Assembly: GCF_000768345.1 (NCBI RefSeq)
Contig: NZ_AVPS01000003.1
Span: forward strand, 372,001-436,000
DNA length: 64,000 bases
Source: Lysobacter concretionis Ko07 = DSM 16239
GTDB taxonomy: Bacteria; Pseudomonadota; Gammaproteobacteria; Xanthomonadales; Xanthomonadaceae
Direction: 5' to 3'
Both the position numbers and the translations under genes were made by a program. Under the pieces are notes generated by a model. It saw nothing but the letters and a program-made list of their open reading frames with translations, made no database searches and was not told where the DNA came from. This document shows, piece after piece, positions 39,038 through 47,498 of the stretch. Numbering within the stretch: the first letter of the stretch is position 1; each line of letters begins with the position of its first letter.

Positions 39038-40831
39038 TCAGCGCCCACCGCCCCCGCCACCTCCTCCGCCACCACCGGAAAAACCGCCCCCGCCACTGCC
39101 CGAACCGCTGCCCGGTGGCGTGGCGGACGACGAGATCTGCTGGCTCAGCGCGCTGCCCAATGCGCGGTTCATGTCACCCAGATTGGCCAGCGACGAGCGG
39201 CTGTCGTGGTACCAGGTCATCGCGCCGGCCGCCGCTGCCGCCGCGGCCACGCCCACCGCCGCGGTGAACTTGGCGGTCCAGGCATCCTCCACGTCCAGCG
39301 CCAATGCGTAGGGCAACAAGGCTTCGTAACGCCGCGCATCCAGCGTCGGCGCCTCGCCCGGTGCCGGCATGGCGCGCAGTTCGTCGCGCTCGGCCACGCC
39401 CAGATAGAGGCGCAGTCCTTCCACCTGATCCAGCAACGCCCGACCCTTTGCGGTCGGGGCCGGCATCAGAAAGCCCGCCGCGATGTGCGCGCCCAGGGCC
39501 AGCGCCAGCAGTCCGGCGATCAGGAACACCCCGCCACCGCCCGACACGAGAAACGCCAGCGCGCCATAGGCAACCGAGGTGGCAACGCCAAGCGCGATCG
39601 TGCCGGCGTTGCTGACGTAATAGTCGGGCTTCAGGCGCTTCATCAAGGCCCGTTGGTGATCCAGTCGCGCACCGCCGATCACGCCGGCATTGCGGTCGGT
39701 CAGGATCAGTTCGTCGCCGGCCGAGAACAGCTTTTTCCCCAGCTCGCGCTGAGCCTCCGACAGTTCCGCGATATCGCCGGCAGCCTCGCGCTTCAGCTGC
39801 CAGTCCTTTTTGCCCTCGTTGTGGATGCTCAACCCGCCATGCACCGCCATGTCGACCAGGTCGGCACTGAAGCAGCGGTTGTCGTAACCCATCCGGCGCA
39901 GGAAACGCAGCTCCGCCGGTGACCAGCCGTCCGGCGGCCCGTACTGCGGAAAGATCGAACCCGGCTCCGGATCACGGCCCAGCCGATGCCAGCGGCGCAG
40001 ATAGAACGCCACCAGACCCACCAGACCGATCAGCGCGATCAATACCCCGCGGTTGTCTTTCAACAGCCAGCCCAGCCGCTGCATCGTGCCCGGTGCCGCA
40101 ACGATGCCCTTGGGGAACGCCAGCACGATGGTGATGCCCTCCCCCGGCTTCAGGGCACGGGTGGTGCGGTATTCCGCCTCGCCGACGTCGTTGACGGTCG
40201 CCAGATAGTCCTGACCCTTTGCCCCGGCACGTCCGGTATAGGCCTCCGCGTTCAGTTGCGAAGCGGGGACGGGCTGCGGCAGATGCACGCGAGCGGTGGC
40301 CTGTTCGATGGGGAACGCCCAGCCCAGCCCGGTCACGTTCCAATACAGCTCGTCGTGGGAGTCGAAGAACCCCAGTTGCCGCGAGGTGCGGTAGCGGATC
40401 GTGTAGGTGATGTCGGCCGGCACCGGCAGGAGCGCATCCCCGCCGGTGTTGATGCGCACCCCGTTGCCGATGCGCTCGGTGAAATTGGGCTCCGGCCGGC
40501 CGTCGCGTTCGACCCCGAGCAGCGTGAAATCCACCACCACCCGGTTGCCGGCCCGGTCTTTGTAGCGGGTCGGAAAATCACGGTAGATGCCACGCCGGAT
40601 CTGCTTACCCTCCGCACGCACGCGGATCGTCTCCACCACGTCGATGCTGCCGTCGGCGTGGATCCGGATATCGCTGTCGAACGCGAGGATGCGCTCCTGC
40701 GCAACCGCCATTGCCGGCCACAACACCAGCGCCAGCAGCAATGCCAGGACGGCGCGCGGCACGCCGAGCTTCAACAAACCCGGCTTCGGCAGGGCCGGCT
40801 TCAGCAGAACAAGCATCGGCAGCGCTCTCAT
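39038..40831 (-). CDS. DUF2207 membrane protein with Gly-rich tail
   Basis: 597 residues. A signal-like first helix (residues ~25-45) is followed by an extracytoplasmic beta domain with ERILAFDSDIRIHADGSIDV and ETIRVRAEGKQIRRGIYRDF, the DUF2207 hallmark, then a membrane helix at LLKDNRGVLIALIGLVGLVA and two more around residues 405-460. The C-terminus is almost pure Gly/Ser (GSGSGSGGGGFSGGGGGGGG). The ATG overlaps the lemA stop by ATGA-type coupling, and LemA-DUF2207 pairs are a recurrent arrangement. The pair probably forms an envelope complex of unknown role. Confidence 0.85.
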   Translation of the reverse strand: MRALPMLVLLKPALPKPGLLKLGVPRAVLALLLALVLWPAMAVAQERILAFDSDIRIHADGSIDVVETIRVRAEGKQIRRGIYRDFPTRYKDRAGNRVVVDFTLLGVERDGRPEPNFTERIGNGVRINTGGDALLPVPADITYTIRYRTSRQLGFFDSHDELYWNVTGLGWAFPIEQATARVHLPQPVPASQLNAEAYTGRAGAKGQDYLATVNDVGEAEYRTTRALKPGEGITIVLAFPKGIVAAPGTMQRLGWLLKDNRGVLIALIGLVGLVAFYLRRWHRLGRDPEPGSIFPQYGPPDGWSPAELRFLRRMGYDNRCFSADLVDMAVHGGLSIHNEGKKDWQLKREAAGDIAELSEAQRELGKKLFSAGDELILTDRNAGVIGGARLDHQRALMKRLKPDYYVSNAGTIALGVATSVAYGALAFLVSGGGGVFLIAGLLALALGAHIAAGFLMPAPTAKGRALLDQVEGLRLYLGVAERDELRAMPAPGEAPTLDARRYEALLPYALALDVEDAWTAKFTAAVGVAAAAAAAGAMTWYHDSRSSLANLGDMNRALGSALSQQISSSATPPGSGSGSGGGGFSGGGGGGGGGGGR

Positions 40832-41379
40832 GGCGACAGCTCCACCTTCGGCGCGATGCGGCCGCCTTCGCCGGCCTCGAAGAATTCCGCCTCGCGGAAA
40901 CCGAACCCGCGCGCGACCAGCAGGTCCGGAAACTTCTGCACCGCATCGTTGAGCGCGCGCACCGCGCCGTTGTAGAAGCGGCGCGCGTATTGGAGGTGAT
41001 CCTCCACCTCCACCAGATCACGCTGCAACTGCACGAAATTCCCGCTGGCCTTGAGGTCCGGATAGGCCTCGCGCAGCAGCAGCAACCGGCCGAGACCCTG
41101 CTCCAGCGCCTGCTCGATGCCGGCCAGCTGCGCCGGGGACTGCGTCTGCATCGCCTGCCCGCGCAGCGCCTTCACGCTGTCGAGCGTGGTTTTTTCATGG
41201 CTGGCGTAACCGCGCACCGCCTCCACCAGCATCGGCACCAGGTCGTGCCGGCGCAGCAACTGCACGTCGATGTCGGCCCAGCCCGCCCGCACCAGGTTGC
41301 GCAGCCGCACCAGGCGGTTGAAGACCACCACCGCCCAGGCCAGCACGGCCAGGACCACCAGCATCAGCACCCATCCCAT
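40828..41379 (-). CDS. lemA: LemA family protein
   Basis: 183 residues. One N-terminal membrane helix (MGWVLMLVVLAVLAWAVVVF) precedes a long helical bundle: VRAGWADIDVQLLRRHDLVP (the NRLVxxRNxVxxAWxxIDVQLxRRxDLIP consensus), GNFVQLQRDLVEVEDHLQYA and ARRFYNGAVRALNDAVQKFP. The family is widespread and its function unknown. The stop overlaps the DUF2207 ATG by 4 bases. It is divergent from htpG across 181 bp. Confidence 0.92.
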   Translation of the reverse strand: MGWVLMLVVLAVLAWAVVVFNRLVRLRNLVRAGWADIDVQLLRRHDLVPMLVEAVRGYASHEKTTLDSVKALRGQAMQTQSPAQLAGIEQALEQGLGRLLLLREAYPDLKASGNFVQLQRDLVEVEDHLQYARRFYNGAVRALNDAVQKFPDLLVARGFGFREAEFFEAGEGGRIAPKVELSP

Positions 41380-41488
41380 GAGCCACTCTCCGATTTGTGC
41401 AGCGATCCTTTCAGCCGCCGATTATTGGCACAGGCGGCAGGCAGCGGCCAATGACGTGCCCATGCGGTCGCGGCCGGTGATGCCCCGG

Positions 41489-41517
41489 CTTGATTTCGCC
41501 CCGTCCAGACCCATTCT
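41489..41517 (+). promoter_or_regulatory. Candidate sigma-32 (heat-shock) promoter of htpG
   Basis: CTTGATT (41489-41495), a 14-base spacer, then CCCATTCT (41510-41517) matches the RpoH consensus CTTGAAA-N11-16-CCCCATnT with few differences. It ends 43 bases before the htpG ATG, a sensible distance. This is a by-eye match. Confidence 0.55.
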
Positions 41518-41560
41518 CCATGGCTCGCAACCCCGTCATCGCACCCATGGATCTGTACGC

Positions 41561-43456
41561 ATGAATGCAACCACCGAAACCCGCCAGTTCGAAGCCGAAG
41601 TCGCCCAGGTGCTGCACCTGGTCACGCACTCGCTGTATTCGCACAAGGAGATCTTCCTGCGCGAGCTGATCTCCAACGCCTCCGACGCCTGCGACAAGCT
41701 GCGCTTCGAGGCGATCGCCGATCCGCAGTTGACCGCCGGTGATGGCGAACTGCACATCGACATCAGCTGGGACAAGGACGCGCGCACGCTCACCATCGCC
41801 GACAACGGCATCGGCATGAGCCGCGACGAAGTCATCGCCAACATCGGCACCATCGCCAGCTCGGGCACGCGCCGCTTCCTGGCCGCGATGGCCAACGAGC
41901 AGAAGGCCGACGCGCGCCTGATCGGCCAGTTCGGCGTGGGTTTCTATTCGGCCTACGTGGTGGCCGACAAGGTCACGGTCCTGACCCGCCGCGCCGGCGC
42001 GCCCGCCAGCGAAGGTGTGAAATGGGAAAGCGACGGCAAGGGCGAGTACACCCTGGAGCCGGTCGAGCTGGCCGCGCGCGGCACCACCGTGGTGCTGCAC
42101 ATGAAGGCCGACGAGGACGAGTTCCTCGCCGACTGGAAGCTGCGTTCGCTGATCAACCGCTATTCCGACCACGTCGCCTTCCCGATCCGGATGCCGAAGG
42201 AAGCAGCGGCCACCGACGACGATGCCGCCGACACCGCGGACGCGCCGGAATGGGAAACCATCAACGCCGCCTCCGCGCTGTGGACCAAGCCCAGGAACGA
42301 GATCAGCGACGAGGACTACCAGGGCTTCTACAAGTCGCTCGGCCACGACTTCAACGACGCGCTGGCCTGGTCCCACAACCGGGTCGAGGGCAGCCAGAGC
42401 TTCACCACCCTGCTGTACCTGCCGTCGCAGCCGCCGTTCGACCTGATGATGGGCGGGCGCGACGAGCGCAAGGGACTGAAGCTGTACATCAAGCGCGTGT
42501 TCGTGATGGACGCCGCCGAAGAGCTGCTGCCCAACTACCTGCGCTTCGTGCGCGGGGTGATCGACGCCGACGACCTGCCGCTCAACGTCAGCCGCGAGCT
42601 GCTGCAGCAGAACCGCCAGCTGGACCGGATCAAGGCCGCCTGCGTGAAACGCGTGCTCGACCTGATCGAGACCCTCGCGCGCGACGAGCCGGAGAAGTTC
42701 GCCACGTTCTACAGGGCCTTCGGCAACACGCTGAAGGAAGGCATCGGCGAGGACCACGCCAACCGCGAGCGCATCGCCAAGCTGCTGCGCTTTGCCTCCA
42801 CCAAGGACGCGTCCGCGAAGCAGGTCGTCGCACTGGACGACTACATCGCGCGCATGCCCGAAGGCCAGGACACCATCTGGTACATCACCGCCGAGAGCCA
42901 CGCCGCCGCGTTCGGCAGCCCGCAGCTGGAAGCGTTCAAGGCCAAGGACATCGAAGTGCTGCTCATGTCCGACCGCATCGACGAGTGGATGCTCGGCTCG
43001 CTGCACGAGTACGGCGGCAAGAAGCTGCAGAACGTCGCCAAGGGCGAACTGCCGCTGGACGAGGCCGACAAGGCCAGGCAGGACGAAGCCGCCAAGGCCG
43101 CCGAACCGCTGGTCGCCCGGCTCAAGAGCCTGCTCGGCGAGCGCGTCGGCGACGTGCGCGTCTCCGCCCGCCTGACCGACTCGCCGTCCTGCCTCGCCCT
43201 GGCCGACTTCGACATGGCCCCGCACTTCGCCCGCCTGCTGCGCGAAGCCGGCCAGCAGATGCCCGACAGCAAGCCGACGCTGGAGATCAACCCGCAGCAC
43301 GCCCTGCTCAAGCGGGTCGAGGCGGAAACCGACGACGCCAAGGCAACCGATCTGGCCACTTTGCTGCTGGAGCAGGCCGAGATCGCCGCCGGTGCGCCGC
43401 TGCCCGATCCGGCCGCCTTCGTGCAGCGCATGAACCGGGTGCTGATGGACGCGTAA
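41561..43456 (+). CDS. htpG: Molecular chaperone HtpG (Hsp90)
   Basis: 631 residues, normal for bacterial Hsp90. The N-terminal GHKL ATPase has the HSLYSHKEIFLRELISNASD segment, DNGIGMSRDEVI, and GQFGVGFYSAYVVADKV as lid. The middle domain contains LPLNVSRELLQQNRQLDRIK, and the catalytic Arg lies in this region. The C-terminal domain mediates dimerisation and lacks eukaryotic MEEVD. It acts with DnaK in refolding under stress. A likely sigma-32 promoter lies 43 bases upstream, and a strong terminator follows the stop. Confidence 0.98.
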   Translation: MNATTETRQFEAEVAQVLHLVTHSLYSHKEIFLRELISNASDACDKLRFEAIADPQLTAGDGELHIDISWDKDARTLTIADNGIGMSRDEVIANIGTIASSGTRRFLAAMANEQKADARLIGQFGVGFYSAYVVADKVTVLTRRAGAPASEGVKWESDGKGEYTLEPVELAARGTTVVLHMKADEDEFLADWKLRSLINRYSDHVAFPIRMPKEAAATDDDAADTADAPEWETINAASALWTKPRNEISDEDYQGFYKSLGHDFNDALAWSHNRVEGSQSFTTLLYLPSQPPFDLMMGGRDERKGLKLYIKRVFVMDAAEELLPNYLRFVRGVIDADDLPLNVSRELLQQNRQLDRIKAACVKRVLDLIETLARDEPEKFATFYRAFGNTLKEGIGEDHANRERIAKLLRFASTKDASAKQVVALDDYIARMPEGQDTIWYITAESHAAAFGSPQLEAFKAKDIEVLLMSDRIDEWMLGSLHEYGGKKLQNVAKGELPLDEADKARQDEAAKAAEPLVARLKSLLGERVGDVRVSARLTDSPSCLALADFDMAPHFARLLREAGQQMPDSKPTLEINPQHALLKRVEAETDDAKATDLATLLLEQAEIAAGAPLPDPAAFVQRMNRVLMDA

Positions 43457-43481
43457 GCGGTCGAGCCATTCCGGAAAACGG

Positions 43482-43514
43482 AAACGCCCCGCACTGGCTG
43501 CGGGGCGTTTTTGT
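43482..43514 (+). terminator. Intrinsic terminator of htpG
   Basis: A 12-bp perfect stem AAACGCCCCGCA / TGCGGGGCGTTT with a 5-base loop, followed by TTTTG, begins 26 bp after the stop. Confidence 0.92.
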
Positions 43515-43653
43515 CGGGTTCTTTACGGAATGACAGTAAAGGAGTTGTGGCCTCCGGTGTTCCTGCCCTTTTGGGAGCGAAGGAACAGTCTGGATCACAT
43601 GGCGATTTCCGAGTGCCGGGTATCCGTCTGGCGAGTGGGACTCCGCAAATCGG

Positions 43654-43762
43654 GTCCCGTCGCGGCCGGCGGGCCTTCGCAGCGAAGTCAAGGAGGAGGC
43701 CTCCGCCGGCCAGCGGAGGCCGGGGGACATGAGCGGAGAAGGCCCGCCGGCCGCGACGGGAC
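43654..43762. repeat. Long palindromic element with 25-bp perfect arms
   Basis: Arms at 43654-43678 and 43738-43762 are perfect reverse complements. A 9-bp inner hairpin (43698-43721, GGCCTCCGC/GCGGAGGCC) gives a cloverleaf or cruciform shape. It occupies the middle of the 402-bp gene-free gap after htpG; the flanks (43515-43653, 43763-43858) show no further feature. The size and arm perfection exceed a terminator, so an interspersed mobile-type repeat (MITE-like or REPIN-like) or a structured RNA is more likely. Confidence 0.7.
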
Positions 43763-43858
43763 GCCCCAAGGCGCCACGGATCAGGCAGAAGCAAGCGCCC
43801 CGCCTTCACGCCCGTGCCGGAACCTGCCTCTCCCGGCTTCCGCGAAGCACCTTCCGAT

Positions 43859-45202
43859 TCACCTCGATGGCAACAGCGGCAAGCGCCATTCCCGATCGGG
43901 TCGCCTGGAAAACTCCTCCAGTTCCACCATGCTTCCGTCCTCCACAAACCGGATCCCGCGATCACCGCGCCGGGTCGCTTCCCATCGGCGGGTCAGCTGC
44001 GCCTGCAGCGGTTCGTCCGGATCGGCATGCTCGCGCAGCCACAGCAGCGCCGCCATCAACTCCAGCCGCGCCCCGTAGTCCTGCGCACGCCACTGGTAGT
44101 CGGCATAGGCAGGCCTGGCGACATCGGTGAGCACACAGCCGGCGAAGTTGGCCACGCATTCCAGACGCCACAGGTTGAGCGAGGACTCGGGCGTCGCCAT
44201 CGGTTGATCGAGTTGCAGTTGAGCGTTGGTGTCATCCGAACAGTGCCGGGCATTGATGACAGCCGTCATGGCGGACGTCTGGTCGACGTCGAATACCAGC
44301 GAACCGATGGCCCGATGGATCCAGGGCGATCTCGCCAGCTCGCCCAGCAACTGGCTCCGGACCGCATGGTCGGCCAACGAGAACTCGCCTTTCATCGCCT
44401 CGCAGATCGACAGGTCGGCGACTGCCGGCGGCGAAAATGCGCTGTCGCAGGACGCCGGCAGCTCGTGCGATGCGGGCAGTTCGGCGAGCATCTGCGCGAG
44501 CAGGCGGGCGTACCCGTCGGAGGCATAGGCAATGCCGATCATGCGGGCCAGCAGCGAGTCAGAATGCGCGCCGAGCCTGCGCCAGGTCCGCACCCCGTCG
44601 CAGGCTCCCGCGAGCGCTTCATCAACATCGCCGCGCGCGAACTGCCACGCCACCCGCGTCAGGCCATAACCGGCCAGTTGGAATGGCGGCAGCATCATGT
44701 CGGTCGAGTTGGTCGCCGTATAGCGATAGTGCGAATAACGCGACAGGCCGGCGACCCGGTCGAGCAAGGCCCGGTTGCGCTCGATCAGCGCATCGTAGGC
44801 GGCGGGGTCGGCGCGCACCTTGTCGAGGCAGTTCTCCTGCCGGGTCTTGCAAAAACGCTCGAAGTCATCGGTCGAAGGCGTCTGATCGGCATAATCCGCG
44901 TGCGCAGTACTGAGCTTCGCCCATACCTTGTGGTCTTCCAGCCGATACATCGGTGTCGCGGCAAAAAACTCCGCATCCGCATCGGCGATCGCCTGCAGGC
45001 GCGACTCGGGGACGTCATACGCCAACAGCCACAGCGCCGGGAACGCATTGCCTTCCGTTGGCAATGGCGACTGCTGCATCAAGGCCAAGGCCTCGACCTG
45101 CTCGGCCGTAGGACCGCGCAGGCGCGACACCGTCCACAGACATACCGTCAACCCCACGATCCCCACAACAATCCAGAGCAACCAGATCCCTATCCGCCGC
45201 AT
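43859..45202 (-). CDS. Membrane-anchored protein of unknown function
   Basis: 447 residues with a single N-terminal helix (MRRIGIWLLWIVVGIVGLTV) and a large, mostly helical domain facing the periplasm. Visible landmarks are GNAFPALWLLAYDVPESRLQ, a Cys pair in RFCKTRQENCLDK, and further Cys at ASCDSAFSP and CVANFAGCVL that may form disulfides. I recognise no family beyond xanthomonad conserved proteins. Its start overlaps the 3' end of the MscS gene by 13 bases, so the two are cotranscribed, with MscS first. Confidence 0.7.
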   Translation of the reverse strand: MRRIGIWLLWIVVGIVGLTVCLWTVSRLRGPTAEQVEALALMQQSPLPTEGNAFPALWLLAYDVPESRLQAIADADAEFFAATPMYRLEDHKVWAKLSTAHADYADQTPSTDDFERFCKTRQENCLDKVRADPAAYDALIERNRALLDRVAGLSRYSHYRYTATNSTDMMLPPFQLAGYGLTRVAWQFARGDVDEALAGACDGVRTWRRLGAHSDSLLARMIGIAYASDGYARLLAQMLAELPASHELPASCDSAFSPPAVADLSICEAMKGEFSLADHAVRSQLLGELARSPWIHRAIGSLVFDVDQTSAMTAVINARHCSDDTNAQLQLDQPMATPESSLNLWRLECVANFAGCVLTDVARPAYADYQWRAQDYGARLELMAALLWLREHADPDEPLQAQLTRRWEATRRGDRGIRFVEDGSMVELEEFSRRPDREWRLPLLPSR

Positions 45203-46545
45203 TCCACGCTCCTGTCATCGCCGCCTTGTCGCCGGCCAGTATCGCCCGGCGGAACAGGCGCGGGCAGGCGCAACTCGCGCTGCGGCAGCGGGCGGGTGAT
45301 GCCGTTGGCCTTGAACGCGCGCCAGATCGCCAGGTTGATGTCCGAGCGCACGTTGTTGATCCCCAGCTCGGGCGAGTTGATCCACACCCGCAGCTCCAGG
45401 TCGATGCCGTTGTCACCGAACGCCATCAGCCGCGCAGAGGGCGCGGGGTCGGCCTGCACGCGGTCGTGCGCATTGGCCGACTCCTCCAGCAGCGCCATCG
45501 CCCGCTCGGGATCATCGGCGTAGCTGATCTGGATCGGTACTTTCATCCGGACGCTTTCGCCGCCGTAGCTCCAATTGATCACCGGGTTGATGATCAGGTT
45601 CTCGTTCGGCATCAGCGTGTCCACGCCGTCGCGGTCGCGGATCACGATGTAGCGCGAGCGCAGCTCGTGGACCCAGCCGTAGCGGGTGCCGGACATGTCC
45701 TCCACCGTGACCACGTCGCCCGGCTTGACCGAGCCGTCGACCAGCAGGATGAAGCCGGAAATGAAGTTGCTGACAATCCGCTGCAGGCCCAGGCCGACGC
45801 CCAGACCCAGGGTGCCGCCGATCACCGCCAGCGCCGCCAGATTGACGCCCAGCACCTGCAGCGCGATGACCGTTCCCAGCGTCAACAACACCAGCTTCAG
45901 CACCTTGTTGATGCCGACCTGGGCGCTGGGCGAGAGATGGCGCGACTCGCTGACCCGGCGCTCAAGCAGGCGCGACAGCCACAGGGTGAGCACCACCACC
46001 AGCAGCGCGACCGACAGCGCGCGCAGCACCAGCAGCATCGACACGCGGGTATCGCCGATGGTGACCGCCGCCCGGTCCAGCGCGGCCAGCACGCCCGGCA
46101 GCCAGTCCAGCAGGTGCAGGGCCACGCCCAGCCAGACCACCGCGACGATCGCGTTCTCCGACGCGCGCAGCAGGGAGCCGGGCTTCAACGCACCCGACAG
46201 CAGGTACACCGCCAGCCGAACCAGCAGGAACGCCACCGCCAGGCTCAACGAGACCCACAGCAGCGCGCCACGCAGCTGCAGTTGGGCGTACACGCCCCAG
46301 GCGATCAGCAGGAACAGCGACAGCGCCGCCGGAAATGCCAGCCGGCGACTGGCCGCCAACGCCATCAATCCAGCGCGGGAGTGGTCGCCCGAGGTGAGGT
46401 AGCGGCTCAACCAGACCTCGTAACGACGGTCCACCGCCCACGCCAGCAGCAGACACGCCAGCATCGCCCCCGCCTGCCACCACAGCGACGGATGGGACAG
46501 CACATCCATCCAGACCGGAACGTGGGCGTTCAACCACTCTTTCAT
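45190..46545 (-). CDS. Mechanosensitive ion channel, MscS family
   Basis: 451 residues. Five or six predicted helices precede the MscS core; the pore helix and following segment read VLGVNLAALAVIGGTLGLGV, GLGLQRIVSNFISGFILLVD, and the beta domain GSVKPGDVVTVEDMSGTRYGWV and SRYIVIRDRDGVDTLMPNEN. These match the MscS family with an N-terminal extension like YbdG/MscM types. It opens under membrane tension to release osmolytes. The start MKEWLNAHVPVWM has no strong ribosome site. It is the first gene of a two-gene unit. Confidence 0.9.
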   Translation of the reverse strand: MKEWLNAHVPVWMDVLSHPSLWWQAGAMLACLLLAWAVDRRYEVWLSRYLTSGDHSRAGLMALAASRRLAFPAALSLFLLIAWGVYAQLQLRGALLWVSLSLAVAFLLVRLAVYLLSGALKPGSLLRASENAIVAVVWLGVALHLLDWLPGVLAALDRAAVTIGDTRVSMLLVLRALSVALLVVVLTLWLSRLLERRVSESRHLSPSAQVGINKVLKLVLLTLGTVIALQVLGVNLAALAVIGGTLGLGVGLGLQRIVSNFISGFILLVDGSVKPGDVVTVEDMSGTRYGWVHELRSRYIVIRDRDGVDTLMPNENLIINPVINWSYGGESVRMKVPIQISYADDPERAMALLEESANAHDRVQADPAPSARLMAFGDNGIDLELRVWINSPELGINNVRSDINLAIWRAFKANGITRPLPQRELRLPAPVPPGDTGRRQGGDDRSVECGG

Positions 46546-46744
46546 CGGCGGGTACTCATGGGCGGGTACGAGCGTCGGCGAGGTCGATCGAGCATACAAG
46601 CAGGGCCGAAACCGCAGCCAATGCGGCCCTGTCCTGAATCGCGCGGCACGCCGCCGGCCCTCCCCGCTGCCGGCGGCTTCAGGCCCGGCTTTTCATTGGC
46701 GTGTAAAATCGCCGGCTTTCCGCAGCGGACGAGCAGCGACAAAC

Positions 46745-47488
46745 ATGCCGCAGCGAAGCATGCCGCAGCCAGGTGCGGCGAAGACCCTCCAGCGGACGCC
46801 CGTCCCCGGCCCGGCCTTCATCCGCCTGCTGGCGCGCCTTGCCGATACCGGTGTCGATGTCCGCCCGTCCCCACTCGCACTGTCGCAGCGGCTCAGCCAA
46901 TGGATCGACTGGAACCGCGCCGTCGCCCTGTCGAAGGCACTGGACGGCCGTCTCCCCGACGCGGTCGACGATGCACCGGGTTGTGATCGCAATGAAGAAA
47001 ACGAATGTGCGCGTGTCCGGACCGCTTTGGTGAATGCCATTGCCGAGGTGTCGGCGCTGGTCGAAAAAATCCCGGCTGATGCCGCAATGGACTACCCCGT
47101 CTTCCGCGAGCGTCATCTCGACCTGCAACGGACGATGCAGGCGGAGACCGGTCGCCTGCGCGGCCGGCTGCGCGACCGGCTCACGCAGCAATCGGCGCAG
47201 CTTGCGCGGTTGGCGGAAGTGGATGCGGTAATGGAACTGACCCTGAGCCCGCGCGAGCAGACCCTGCTGGCGACCGTGCCCGTCCTGCTGGGAAAACACT
47301 TCGACCGCCTGCGCGAGGCCGCGCAGACCGCAGCGGCCGATCTGCAATCCGGCGATGGCGAAATCACCCTCCCGCCCGGCAGCTGGCTGAACCTCTTCCG
47401 CCAGGACCTGCAGAGCGTGCTGCTGGCCGAACTCGAACTCCGTTTCCACCCCGTCGAAGGCCTGCTTGCAGCGCTTCGTACCCGATAG
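46745..47488 (+). CDS. DUF3348 family protein, first gene of DUF802 operon
   Basis: 247 residues, predominantly helical and without a signal peptide or membrane segment. Landmarks are GPAFIRLLARLADTGVDVRP, LSQRLSQWIDWNRAVALSKA, the helix around DYPVFRERHLDLQRTMQAET, and the C-terminus RQDLQSVLLAELELRFHPVE. I assign DUF3348 by recalled neighbourhood and pattern. Such proteins regularly precede a DUF802 gene in xanthomonads and burkholderias. The next gene starts 10 bp after the stop. Probably a cytoplasmic partner of the membrane motor-like pair. Confidence 0.82.
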   Translation: MPQRSMPQPGAAKTLQRTPVPGPAFIRLLARLADTGVDVRPSPLALSQRLSQWIDWNRAVALSKALDGRLPDAVDDAPGCDRNEENECARVRTALVNAIAEVSALVEKIPADAAMDYPVFRERHLDLQRTMQAETGRLRGRLRDRLTQQSAQLARLAEVDAVMELTLSPREQTLLATVPVLLGKHFDRLREAAQTAAADLQSGDGEITLPPGSWLNLFRQDLQSVLLAELELRFHPVEGLLAALRTR

Positions 47489-47498
47489 CCGGAACCCC

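Noticed and set aside
43308-43769. A 153-codon minus-strand frame through the palindrome after htpG
   Set aside because: It spans the htpG 3' end, its terminator and the inverted repeat, and shows the usual spurious translation of a repeat element.
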